From: Mycobacterium sp. ITM-2016-00318
Lineage (GTDB): Bacteria > Actinomycetota > Actinomycetes > Mycobacteriales > Mycobacteriaceae
DNA: 64,000 nucleotides
Reading direction: 5' to 3'
Assembly: GCF_002968285.2 (NCBI RefSeq)
Contig: NZ_CP134400.1
Coordinates: 4,154,001 to 4,218,000 of the forward strand
Shown: in pieces, positions 28,428-36,561 of the stretch
Layout: each line of letters opens with the position of its first letter
How positions within the stretch are numbered: the stretch's first letter is position 1
The notes under the pieces: generated by a model
What the model saw: only the letters and a program-made list of their open reading frames with translations
Told to the model about the DNA's origin: nothing
The model's database searches: none
Position numbers and translations under genes: made by a program

Positions 28428-29569
28428 AACAGCTCGATGATGGTGGCGTTGGCCTGTCCGCCGCCCTCACACATGGTCTGCAGCCCGTACTGAATTCCCT
28501 TGTCCCGCATGTGGTACAGCATCGTGGTCATGATGCGGGCACCGGAACCGCCGAGCGGGTGGCCGAGCGCGATAGCGCCGCCGTTGGGGTTGAGCTTCTT
28601 CTCGTCGGCGCCGATGTCATTCAGCCACGCCAGCGGCACAGGCGCGAACGCCTCGTTGACCTCGAACACACCGATTTCCTCGAGCCTCAGGCCCGAGCGC
28701 TTCAGCGCCTTCTGCGTGGCGGGAATCGGGGCGGTCAGCATGATCACCGGGTCCGCGCCGGCGAGCGTCGCGGTGTGCACCTTGGCAAGCGGCTTGAGGC
28801 CCAACGACTTCGCCTTCTCGGCGGACATGAACAGCAGTGCCGCTGCGCCGTCGGAGATCTGCGACGAGTTGCCCGCGTGGATGACGCCGTCCTCCTTGAA
28901 CGCCGGCTTCAGCGTGGCCATCTTCTCGAGAGTGGTGCCGCGACGGATGCCTTCGTCCTTGAGTACCGGGTTCCCGTCCTGATCCTTGATGGCGACGATC
29001 TGGTCGTCGAAGGCGCCGGAATCCTGTGCAGCGGCGGCTTTCTCGTGTGACCCGAGCGAGAACTCGTCGACGGCGGTCCGGTCGAGGCCCCACTGCTCGG
29101 CGATCATCTCGGCGCCGATGCCCTGGTTCGGGGTCTTCTTGTAGCGATCCTTGAAGCCCTGCGGATACGGGTTCCCACCGTTGGCCAACGATGCGCCCAT
29201 CGGGGTGCGCGACATCGACTCGACACCACCGGCGACGACGGCGTCGTAGTGCCCGGCCACCACACCGGCGGCGGCGAAATGGATCGACTGCTGGCTCGAC
29301 CCGCATTGCCGGTCGATGGTCACACCGGCGACGCTCTCCGGCCAGCCCGCGGTGAGCAATGCGGTGCGACCGATGTCGAGGGCCTGCTCGCCCGCCTGCA
29401 TCACGCAGCCCCAGATGACGTCGTCGACGATGCCGGGGTCGATACCGGTTCGCTCGGCGAGGCCGTTGAGAACCTGGGCCGAGAGTTCGGCAGGGTGCAC
29501 GCCCGAGAGTCCGCCATTGCGCTTGCCGACCGGCGACCGCACAGCCTCGACGATTACGGCTTCAGCCAT
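28424..29569 (-). CDS. Acetyl-CoA acyltransferase (thiolase)
   Basis: 381-residue type-II thiolase cleaving 3-ketoacyl-CoA to acetyl-CoA and a shortened acyl-CoA. Nucleophile Cys in DRQCGSSQQSIH at about residue 89, NEAFAPVPLAW at about 325, GHPLGGSGAR with the catalytic His at about 350, and the second Cys in MCEGGGQANA at about 370. ATG 29569 is favoured over the preceding GTG by AAGGAG 7 nt upstream. Operonic with the following crotonase and preceded by a well-formed promoter with a dyad. Confidence 0.88.
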   Translation of the reverse strand: MAEAVIVEAVRSPVGKRNGGLSGVHPAELSAQVLNGLAERTGIDPGIVDDVIWGCVMQAGEQALDIGRTALLTAGWPESVAGVTIDRQCGSSQQSIHFAAAGVVAGHYDAVVAGGVESMSRTPMGASLANGGNPYPQGFKDRYKKTPNQGIGAEMIAEQWGLDRTAVDEFSLGSHEKAAAAQDSGAFDDQIVAIKDQDGNPVLKDEGIRRGTTLEKMATLKPAFKEDGVIHAGNSSQISDGAAALLFMSAEKAKSLGLKPLAKVHTATLAGADPVIMLTAPIPATQKALKRSGLRLEEIGVFEVNEAFAPVPLAWLNDIGADEKKLNPNGGAIALGHPLGGSGARIMTTMLYHMRDKGIQYGLQTMCEGGGQANATIIELL

Positions 29570-29620
29570 CACATTTCTCCTTCGAAAGTTCGGTGAGTTC
29601 TCGCACAGAGGTCCACTTTG

Positions 29621-29656
29621 ACGGTAGAGGAACTAGGTTTACTAGGTCAACCTACT
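29621..29656 (-). promoter_or_regulatory. Promoter and overlapping dyad of the thiolase operon
   Basis: On the minus strand, TTGACC (-35, at 29645-29650), 18-bp spacer, TACCGT (-10, at 29621-29626). The -35 lies within an imperfect palindrome at 29641-29656 (ACTAGGT-CA-ACCTACT), and the half-site ACCTAGT is repeated once more next to it. A repressor binding here would block the promoter. Confidence 0.6.
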
Positions 29657-29666
29657 GGTTGGTGGG

Positions 29667-32600
29667 TCACACCATGCCGGCCGACCAGGCGATATGGCCC
29701 TCAAAGCCGAGGTCATTGGCCATCTTGTGGTACCGGTCGCGGTACTCGCGATAGCCCTGCTCATCGCCCTCGGTCTGTGCCAACAACGCGTGCAACCGCA
29801 GCAGCCAGATCTGGTTGAGGACGCAACCGGGTTCGGTCGGCACCGCCGCAAGCTCTGAGATAGCGGCCCGTGCTTCGGACACATCGGCGTGACGACCACG
29901 CCGCAGCAGCGCCTCGACGAGCGTCGCGGTTGTCACCGCCAACCACAAGAACTCACCACGCCGCCGGTAACTTTCTAACACTCCACGTACCAACTCGATC
30001 GCGCCGTCGCAGTCTCCTCTGCGTGCGCGTTCACGCGCGAGATGTATGTCAACCACGGGCAAGTTGCCCGGGATGCTGTAAAGACCCCGCCGACCGGCGT
30101 CGTGTGACTCTTGAAGGAGTCTGAACCCGATGTCGAGGTCAGGACCCCCTCGATGGACGAGCGTAATGCCGCGTGCGGTCCGTGCCATGTCGACGGGGAT
30201 CTGTTCACCGAAGCGATCCGCGGCCGCTGCGATTCTGGTGATTGTGTCTTCGATGTTCTCGTCTGGGCGCAACACACCGTTCGGTATCGCGTGAAGGTAA
30301 ACGATCCAAAAGGTCCCGGAACGAAACTCCGGGGCGATCGCTGCCGCCGCTTTGAAGGTTTCGGCGAAGTCCTCTCGCCACCCTGGGAGGCCCATCGCCC
30401 ACCGTGCTGAACCCCTTATGGCCATGGCGTTCGCGGCGGGAGATACCGAGATGAAAGGTGCCCCGTCGGCTCGGTGCTCAGCAACTTCGATGACGCGACT
30501 GGCCAATTCGAGCGTCTCACCGAATTGACCCGAGTCCAGCTTGATGTTCAGGTAGGCGACAGAAAGCGCCAGAGTCAGGGTCGGGTCGTTGATCGAATCG
30601 AGCAGCTGCACCAGTTGAGAAGCGAGCGTGGCCGCTTCGCCGAAGCGCCCCTCGAGCTGGTCTGCCAATGCGATACCGGCAAGACCGATCGCCAGAGAGC
30701 GCTTGTCCCCCGCGGCCGTACACAGCTCGTTGAGCTCGGTGAACGACTGGTCTGCGTGGCCGCTTCGGATGCGGTACTCGTTGGCGCAGAGGAGAGCGCG
30801 CGGTGCAATACGCATCGACACCCTGTCGGGATCATCCTCAGGCAGCAGATCCGCGACTTGACGTGCTCGCATCCAACTTGACTGTGCGGCAGCGAAATTG
30901 CGGAAGGTCGACCATGTCGCGGCACGCAAGTGCCAGCCGAAGGCCGCATGGAATTCCCCCGCCGCCTCGAGATGCTGCGCGATCATCGCCGCCTTCTCAT
31001 CCGTGCCGCCACTCCCTTCGATCGCGGCGGCGAGTCGGCGATGGAGCGCAGCGCGATCGGATTTCAGCTGCGACTCGTATGCGACTGCGCGAGTCAATGG
31101 GTGCCGAAACGCGTATTCCGCCGGATCGATGAATGCCACTTGGTCGACGATCTCGGCCGTCACCAGTGGACCGATGTCCGCATCATCGACGAGCTCACTC
31201 AATAGCTCGGCGTCGAACCGCAAGCCGATCACCGCTGCCCCGTTGAGGGTCCGCTTGGCAGCCGCGGGCAGACGGTCGATGCGGGCACTGATGGCCGATT
31301 GCAGGTTGGCCGGCACGTCGACGTCCTCGACCGATTCAACGACTCTGTAAGCACCTGGTTCGCCGGCCAGCACGCCGCGTTCGGACAGGTCACGCACAAT
31401 CTCCTCTGCGAAGAACGGGTTTCCGGCGGCACGCCGGGCAACGCGATCGACCAGCTCCGAAACCGACGAGTCACCGCCGACCAACTCCGAGGTCAATGCC
31501 GTCGTGTGCGCATCACTCAACGGCCGCAACGCAATGGTCTGCGCACCGGGCACCGCGCTCAACGCCCCGCGGTACTCCGGGCGGTAGGTGATCAGCATCA
31601 GCGACGGCACTTGCGCGCTAACGGCCATGAAGTCCGCGAGCATCGATTCACTCGCCGCGTCGATCCAATGCGCATCCTCGATAACGACCACCCTGGGATC
31701 ACGCTGGGCGAGAGCGGCGTCGTTGACGAGCGCCGTCAACCGCCTGCGCCGCGCATCGGGCCCGACGTCGGGCAGCAGGGTGTTCGGAGCAGCGATACCG
31801 AGCAGGTCGTCGACGAGCAGCACGTCTTCGGCGTTGGCCTGCGGCAAAATGGCTCGAATACGCTCCCGCGCCAGGTGGCTGCTCAGCCCGCCGATGCCGG
31901 TGGTCGCCCGCAGCAGTCGAGCGATCACGTTGAAAGGGATGTCGGTGGTGTGGGATTCGCAGTACGTGGTGAACACCGGCACCCCGCGGCCCGACGCTTT
32001 GGCGACTGTCTCGCGAACGAGGCGGCTCTTGCCGATTCCCGGCGGACCGACGACGGCCACCACGCTTCCCCCACCGTCGACGGCTTCGTCGAGCAGCGCG
32101 CTGACGGCGTTGAGCTCCCAGGTCCGTCCCACGAGAGGAGTGTCATTGCGCCGCCGCGCCTCGTGTTCGCCGATGGCGAGCAGCCGTCTGGCAGGCACCG
32201 GTTTGTCGACGCCCCTGATGCAAACGGATTCGGGCTCGTCTAGCACGACGATGTTCTCGACCAGGTGTGCGGTTGACTCACTCAGCATCACTCCGCTGGG
32301 AGGTGCCGCCGCCTCCATACGCTGTGCGAGCCCGACCTGCTGACCGATCGCCGTGTAACCAGTCCTGCTGGAGCCGATTTCGCCGGCTATCACCTGACCG
32401 GAGTTCAACCCGACCCGTAGCCTCAACTCGATACCGTCACGATCGCCGACCTCGGTGGCCAGCTCTCCGGTGCCGCTCTGGATCTCCAGCGCGGCCATGC
32501 ATGCGCGGAGAGCGTGGTCCTCCAACGCGATAGGGGCGCCGAAGACCGCCATGAGCCCGTCGCCTGTGAACTTGTCGACTGTCCCCCCGAGACGCTTCAC

Positions 32601-32816
32601 CACCGCGGTGGACCGATCGAGCAGTTCGGCCATGATCTCGCGCAATCGCTCAGGCCCAACCGAAGCGGCGATGTCCATTGAACGCGCCACGTCGGCGAAC
32701 AACACGGTCACCTGCTTGTACTCGGCAAGCTGCGCCGTCGACGACGTCGCCGTCCCGCATTCGCTGCAGAACTTGGCAGTGGGCGACAATTCTGTGCCGC
32801 AGGCCGTGCACGCCAC
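29667..32816 (-). CDS. Cyclase-like/AAA ATPase/TPR signalling protein
   Basis: 1049-residue multidomain protein. Order: an N-terminal zinc ribbon (Cys pairs CTAC and CSEC, residues 3-20); a class III nucleotidyl-cyclase-like domain (about 34-205) with metal Asp42 (LFADV) and Asp86 (TGDG); an AAA-16-type ATPase with P-loop GPPGIGKS at 257-264 and a VVVIEDAHW Walker B; then a long helical TPR-like region to the end. The position of the transition-state Asn reads VGLAQR (Gly162), so cyclase activity may be lost or altered. No C-terminal LuxR helix-turn-helix. Starts at GTG. Confidence 0.83.
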   Translation of the reverse strand: MACTACGTELSPTAKFCSECGTATSSTAQLAEYKQVTVLFADVARSMDIAASVGPERLREIMAELLDRSTAVVKRLGGTVDKFTGDGLMAVFGAPIALEDHALRACMAALEIQSGTGELATEVGDRDGIELRLRVGLNSGQVIAGEIGSSRTGYTAIGQQVGLAQRMEAAAPPSGVMLSESTAHLVENIVVLDEPESVCIRGVDKPVPARRLLAIGEHEARRRNDTPLVGRTWELNAVSALLDEAVDGGGSVVAVVGPPGIGKSRLVRETVAKASGRGVPVFTTYCESHTTDIPFNVIARLLRATTGIGGLSSHLARERIRAILPQANAEDVLLVDDLLGIAAPNTLLPDVGPDARRRRLTALVNDAALAQRDPRVVVIEDAHWIDAASESMLADFMAVSAQVPSLMLITYRPEYRGALSAVPGAQTIALRPLSDAHTTALTSELVGGDSSVSELVDRVARRAAGNPFFAEEIVRDLSERGVLAGEPGAYRVVESVEDVDVPANLQSAISARIDRLPAAAKRTLNGAAVIGLRFDAELLSELVDDADIGPLVTAEIVDQVAFIDPAEYAFRHPLTRAVAYESQLKSDRAALHRRLAAAIEGSGGTDEKAAMIAQHLEAAGEFHAAFGWHLRAATWSTFRNFAAAQSSWMRARQVADLLPEDDPDRVSMRIAPRALLCANEYRIRSGHADQSFTELNELCTAAGDKRSLAIGLAGIALADQLEGRFGEAATLASQLVQLLDSINDPTLTLALSVAYLNIKLDSGQFGETLELASRVIEVAEHRADGAPFISVSPAANAMAIRGSARWAMGLPGWREDFAETFKAAAAIAPEFRSGTFWIVYLHAIPNGVLRPDENIEDTITRIAAAADRFGEQIPVDMARTARGITLVHRGGPDLDIGFRLLQESHDAGRRGLYSIPGNLPVVDIHLARERARRGDCDGAIELVRGVLESYRRRGEFLWLAVTTATLVEALLRRGRHADVSEARAAISELAAVPTEPGCVLNQIWLLRLHALLAQTEGDEQGYREYRDRYHKMANDLGFEGHIAWSAGMV

Positions 32817-32843
32817 ACGCGTATGGTTACATCCCTAGCCTGG

Positions 32844-33611
32844 CTACGCTGGGAGTTTGTCGGTTACCGCGACGAGATAATGGCCGCGGTAACGCAGCCT
32901 TCCGTCGTCGGCCTCGTTGACGTCATCGACCCAACGCGCATATGTCTCGCGAACCAACTCGTCGCCAAGCTCGGCCCGCATGGCGATCAATGGCGGAAAG
33001 CTGGTCAGCATGAAATCGGCGTAGCTCTGAGGCGACGGCTCGTCGAACTCGACGTCGTGCCGCTCGAATTGAACAGGCTCACCCAACATTTCGCGCACAT
33101 GTGCTTCGGTTCCCCACAGCAGTGGGGACTGAAAGCCCTCCGGCGGTGGCGGTGATATCTCGCCGAGTCGCTGGAACATTGCGCCGATACTGCCCTCCGG
33201 CGTCCAGCAGGCAATCGCGATGCGCCCACCCTTTCGGCATACACGGCGCAACTCGTCAGCTGTCCGCGTGTGATCAGGCGCGAACATGTGCCCGATCGCA
33301 GAGATCACGCGGTGGAAGGAGTCATCGTCGAATGGAAGCGACTGCGCATCGCCCTCGAGCCACTCGACCTCGACATTCGCCTCGAGTCCGCGTTCGCGCG
33401 CTATTGCGATCAGACCCGGCGAGAAATCCAGGCCGGTGACTCTCGCACCCAGTTGTGCCGCTGCGATGGATGCGTTGCCCGTCCCGCATGCGACGTCGAG
33501 GACTGTCGTTCCGGGTTCGATTTCTGCACGCACCACGAGAACGTCGGCGATCGGCGTCACTTTCTCCGCCACCGCCTTGTAGTCGCCGGTCCCCCACATG
33601 TCGTCGGTCAT
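32844..33611 (-). CDS. Class I SAM-dependent methyltransferase
   Basis: 255-residue methyltransferase of the UbiE/type-11 fold. VLDVACGTGNASIAAAQLGARVTGLDFS at about residues 38-65 is motif I plus the acidic ribose-binding Asp; GDAQSLPFDDDSFHRVIS at about 86-103 is motif II. ATG 33611 places the fold at the usual distance; the longer frame start lacks homology. Lies 27 bp upstream of the cyclase/AAA gene on the same strand. Substrate not predictable. Confidence 0.8.
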   Translation of the reverse strand: MTDDMWGTGDYKAVAEKVTPIADVLVVRAEIEPGTTVLDVACGTGNASIAAAQLGARVTGLDFSPGLIAIARERGLEANVEVEWLEGDAQSLPFDDDSFHRVISAIGHMFAPDHTRTADELRRVCRKGGRIAIACWTPEGSIGAMFQRLGEISPPPPEGFQSPLLWGTEAHVREMLGEPVQFERHDVEFDEPSPQSYADFMLTSFPPLIAMRAELGDELVRETYARWVDDVNEADDGRLRYRGHYLVAVTDKLPA

Positions 33612-33790
33612 GCCGTCAAGGCTTCGCCACTTTCCGACGGCGGTGCCCAATTCCGCAATCTTCCGCTCGAGAGACTGGCCGAATCGCACGTGCGGCTCGC
33701 CGGAGCCCTGAGTGCAAGTACCGTTAGTCCGGATATGCAACATGGTTTACTGAGTTGTACACCTGGCACACCGGCCGGTATCGACGTCTC

Positions 33791-34600
33791 ATGGGAGTGG
33801 TGGTGGCCCGTAGCACGCCGTTGGCGCCGATGATCGGCCCCGACGCGGTCCCGTCTGCCGCAGGCGCGCCGATCCGCTCGCCCAAGACCGCGGAACTGGT
33901 CGCAGGGACACTGCGCCGCATGGTCGTCGACGGCCAGCTGAAGGAGGGCGACTACCTGCCCAACGAGGCCGAGTTGATGGCGCATTTCGGCGTCAGCAGG
34001 CCGACGCTGCGCGAGGCCGTCCGAGTACTCGAGTCCGAGCGGCTGGTCGAGGTACGGCGCGGCTCGCGCACCGGCGCCCGTGTGCGGGTGCCCGGCCCCG
34101 AGATCGTCGCCCGCCCCGCCGGTCTGCTGCTCGAACTGTCGGGCGCGACCATCTCCGATGTGATGACCGCCCGCTCCGGCATCGAGCCGATGGCGGTGCG
34201 CCTGCTCACCGAGGCTGGCTCCACTGAGGCGTTCGACGAACTCGACCGCATGCTCGACGAGGGCATCCCCGCCGGATGGCAGTCGGGCCGCCTTGCCGAG
34301 ACGACGGGCGAGTTTCACCGCAGGCTGGTCGAGCTGTCCGGCAATGCGACGCTCGGCATGATGGCAGGCATGCTGCACGAGATACAGGTGCGGCACATGG
34401 CTTTCGTGTTCAAGGAACGCAGACCCGTGTCGAAGCCCGACTACGACAAGGTGATGCGGTCCTATCACCGGCTGATGGAGTTCATGCGCTCAGGCGACGG
34501 CGCCGCCGCGGAAGCGCACTGGCGCAAACACCTCGACACGACCCGCAACCTGCTGTTGAAAGGACTCGAGAGCGTCAAGGTCCGCGACGTGGTCGGCTAA
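33791..34600 (+). CDS. GntR/FadR-family transcriptional regulator
   Basis: 269-residue FadR-subfamily regulator. Winged helix at about residues 35-100 (GDYLPNEAELMAHFGVSRPTLREAVRVLESERLVEV), followed by an all-helical FCD ligand domain with the metal-binding pattern of Asp and His residues (FDELDRML, EFHRRLVELSGN, SYHRLMEF, HWRKHL). Binds an acid or acyl ligand in known members. Divergent from the methyltransferase gene with a 180-bp intergenic region. The start is uncertain among ATG 33791 and GTGs a few codons later. Confidence 0.82.
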   Translation: MGVVVARSTPLAPMIGPDAVPSAAGAPIRSPKTAELVAGTLRRMVVDGQLKEGDYLPNEAELMAHFGVSRPTLREAVRVLESERLVEVRRGSRTGARVRVPGPEIVARPAGLLLELSGATISDVMTARSGIEPMAVRLLTEAGSTEAFDELDRMLDEGIPAGWQSGRLAETTGEFHRRLVELSGNATLGMMAGMLHEIQVRHMAFVFKERRPVSKPDYDKVMRSYHRLMEFMRSGDGAAAEAHWRKHLDTTRNLLLKGLESVKVRDVVG

Positions 34601-34626
34601 GTCCTCGATTCTGCGGGGAGATCGCG

Positions 34627-36399
34627 TTATTGCGTCGAGTTGCGATCTGTCCGCAGACTCGACGCATCCTCCGAGGACCATTCGACGTGCACGGGGATGT
34701 CGTCGGTCCACGGTTGACCCGTCACCATATCGGCGACGTTGACATAGCCTCGCTCGAATTCTCCTGTGGCGGCGTCGACCAACCGGTATCTCTGCCGCTG
34801 TTGATGGATCGGCTGGGCGTCCAGCAGGATGACGCGCACCTCTCCCGGTTCGAAGTGGCAGCGCTCGTGCATCGCATCGATCAACTGCTCGTTGTGCATG
34901 TGCCCGTCGCCGAAGTTCCATCCGACCGCGGTGCTGCACAGTCGCTCGCCCTCGGTGATGACGTAGTCATCCTCGTTGCGGCCCGCCAGCGCGTTGTGCA
35001 CCAGCGTAAGCAACGCCTTGCCGTGAGAGTTGAACCCGCGGAACGCATAACCCTTGTAGAGGTAGATCATCGCCTGCTCCTCGCTCCCGTAGAACTTCTG
35101 GAGCTGAGAGGCGGGCATACTCGCGATCGCGACCAGGCCGCGCTCGATCTTCTCGTTCGCCGACGGCTTGATGCACCACCACGACGTATCCCAGTTACCG
35201 GCGTAGTACCGCATCCCCGGCAGGAAGGAGATCTTGCGGGGGAACACGTTTCCGAGCGCCACGATCGTCGCGAGCACGGCGAACAGCACGACCGGAAGCG
35301 GCGTCGTCAAATCTGACAGACCGACTTCGGCGTGGCCGACGAAAAGCGCTATCACCGAGAACATCATGAAGACGTTCCACTCCAGCGGCACGCCCATCGG
35401 AATCGCCGACAGGATGCCGAAGTGGAAGCACAGCATCACGAATGCGGCGATCGCCGTCGGCCAGCCGCCGTGCGAGAACAGCAGCGCCAGCGGCACCAGC
35501 ATCTCGACCGCGGTACTGAAGTGCGCGATGAAGCGCGACACCCGGCCCGGTCGCAGGTCGTCGGGGAAGTTCTCGAAGAACCTGCGCTTGAGCCACTTGG
35601 TGCGGATCAGCGGATTGTTCGACATCATCGTCGAGATCACAAACGGAAAGTGTTTGTTGAGCTTTGACGTCGCCGCGCCCATCCAGATCGCGACGCACAC
35701 CAGCTTGCACGCAATGATCATGTCGACCCCGTAGCCGGCGAGCAGGAATGCGACGGTGAACGATCCATACACCTCGCCGCGGGCAGCCAGGAAGATCACC
35801 TTGTCCCGCAGACCCGCCACCGCGAGCAGCCCCAGAACCGCCCAGATCTGCCACATCGGCAGCACACCGATCTCGGTACCCAGCGCGGGAAGAGGACCGG
35901 TTCCGTCAGAGAACAGCGCGATGACAAGCACCACCAGCAGCGCCCCGTACAGCGCGACGTCGATGGGCGAGCGGGCGGTGCCCTTGGTCAAGGGCACCCG
36001 GTCGGGCCACGGAGGCAGCCGAATGGTCCTGGGCCGCAACCAATAGAGGATCGATCCCAGTGGTGGGAAAAACCTGTTGTTCAGCGGCCCGAAGCCGCAG
36101 CCCAGGCCCACGACTTCGAACAGCATCGTGTAGAGCACGACCTTCTCGAACACGATCGGCTCGGTCCACCACTGGCCGACCTCGGTGAAGCCGTCGACGC
36201 CCTTGGTGGCGAGGGCGAACATCCAGCCACCGAGTATGTAGAGCAGGATCTTGACGACATAGAACAGGTGCATCACGACCGGCGTGCCGAAGCCGACCTC
36301 GGCCCAGTGCCGTGCCATCGGACGGATCTTCTCCGAGCGGCTGCCCTTGACCCATTCCGCGAAGTCGACGACGGGCATATCGGGCTTCAGGAATCCCAT
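34627..36399 (-). CDS. DUF3556 polytopic membrane protein
   Basis: 590-residue integral membrane protein of the mycobacterial DUF3556 group. A cytosolic N-terminus (WVKGSRSEKIRPMARHWAEVGFG) is followed by about nine to ten helices through residue 400, then a soluble C-terminal domain of about 180 residues. Catalytic function is unknown. The ATG is eight bases downstream of a TAGTCT -10, which is overlapped by a palindrome matching the KstR consensus, suggesting induction by cholesterol/sterol catabolites (inference). Downstream of the lipid-linked operon on the same strand. Confidence 0.75.
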   Translation of the reverse strand: MGFLKPDMPVVDFAEWVKGSRSEKIRPMARHWAEVGFGTPVVMHLFYVVKILLYILGGWMFALATKGVDGFTEVGQWWTEPIVFEKVVLYTMLFEVVGLGCGFGPLNNRFFPPLGSILYWLRPRTIRLPPWPDRVPLTKGTARSPIDVALYGALLVVLVIALFSDGTGPLPALGTEIGVLPMWQIWAVLGLLAVAGLRDKVIFLAARGEVYGSFTVAFLLAGYGVDMIIACKLVCVAIWMGAATSKLNKHFPFVISTMMSNNPLIRTKWLKRRFFENFPDDLRPGRVSRFIAHFSTAVEMLVPLALLFSHGGWPTAIAAFVMLCFHFGILSAIPMGVPLEWNVFMMFSVIALFVGHAEVGLSDLTTPLPVVLFAVLATIVALGNVFPRKISFLPGMRYYAGNWDTSWWCIKPSANEKIERGLVAIASMPASQLQKFYGSEEQAMIYLYKGYAFRGFNSHGKALLTLVHNALAGRNEDDYVITEGERLCSTAVGWNFGDGHMHNEQLIDAMHERCHFEPGEVRVILLDAQPIHQQRQRYRLVDAATGEFERGYVNVADMVTGQPWTDDIPVHVEWSSEDASSLRTDRNSTQ

Positions 36400-36407
36400 G
36401 GCCTCAC

Positions 36408-36426
36408 AGACTAGAACGTGTTCTAG
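36408..36426 (-). promoter_or_regulatory. KstR-like operator overlapping -10 of the DUF3556 gene
   Basis: CTAGAAC-GT-GTTCTAG (36411-36426) is a perfect palindrome and fits the KstR consensus TNNAACNNGTTNNA exactly at 36412-36425. On the minus strand its end forms the first bases of a TAGTCT -10 (36408-36413) placed eight bases from the ATG. A bound TetR-type repressor would occlude RNA polymerase. Confidence 0.6.
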
Positions 36427-36444
36427 CCTCGCGCGTCGATTCGG

Positions 36445-36561
36445 TCATCGCCGGTGCCACTGAACGGCCGCCCAGCCGCCGTCCACGCTGAGCACCGCAC
36501 CGTGGAGGTTCGCGGCGTCGTCGCCGGTCAGGAAGGCGACAGAGTCGGGCACGGCGTTCAT
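36445..36561 (-). pseudogene. 3' remnant of an SDR dehydrogenase gene
   Basis: 38-residue frame beginning MNAVPDSVAFLTGDDAANLH and continuing with the LSVDGGWA motif. This is the exact C-terminal signature of classical short-chain dehydrogenases (V-x-FL-DDA-x-x-x-G-x-x-L-x-VDGG). The preceding 200 residues are absent. Its ATG overlaps the stop of the acyltransferase gene (ATGA), so a deletion appears to have fused the SDR end directly to the operon. Could be translated as a short peptide. Confidence 0.75.
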
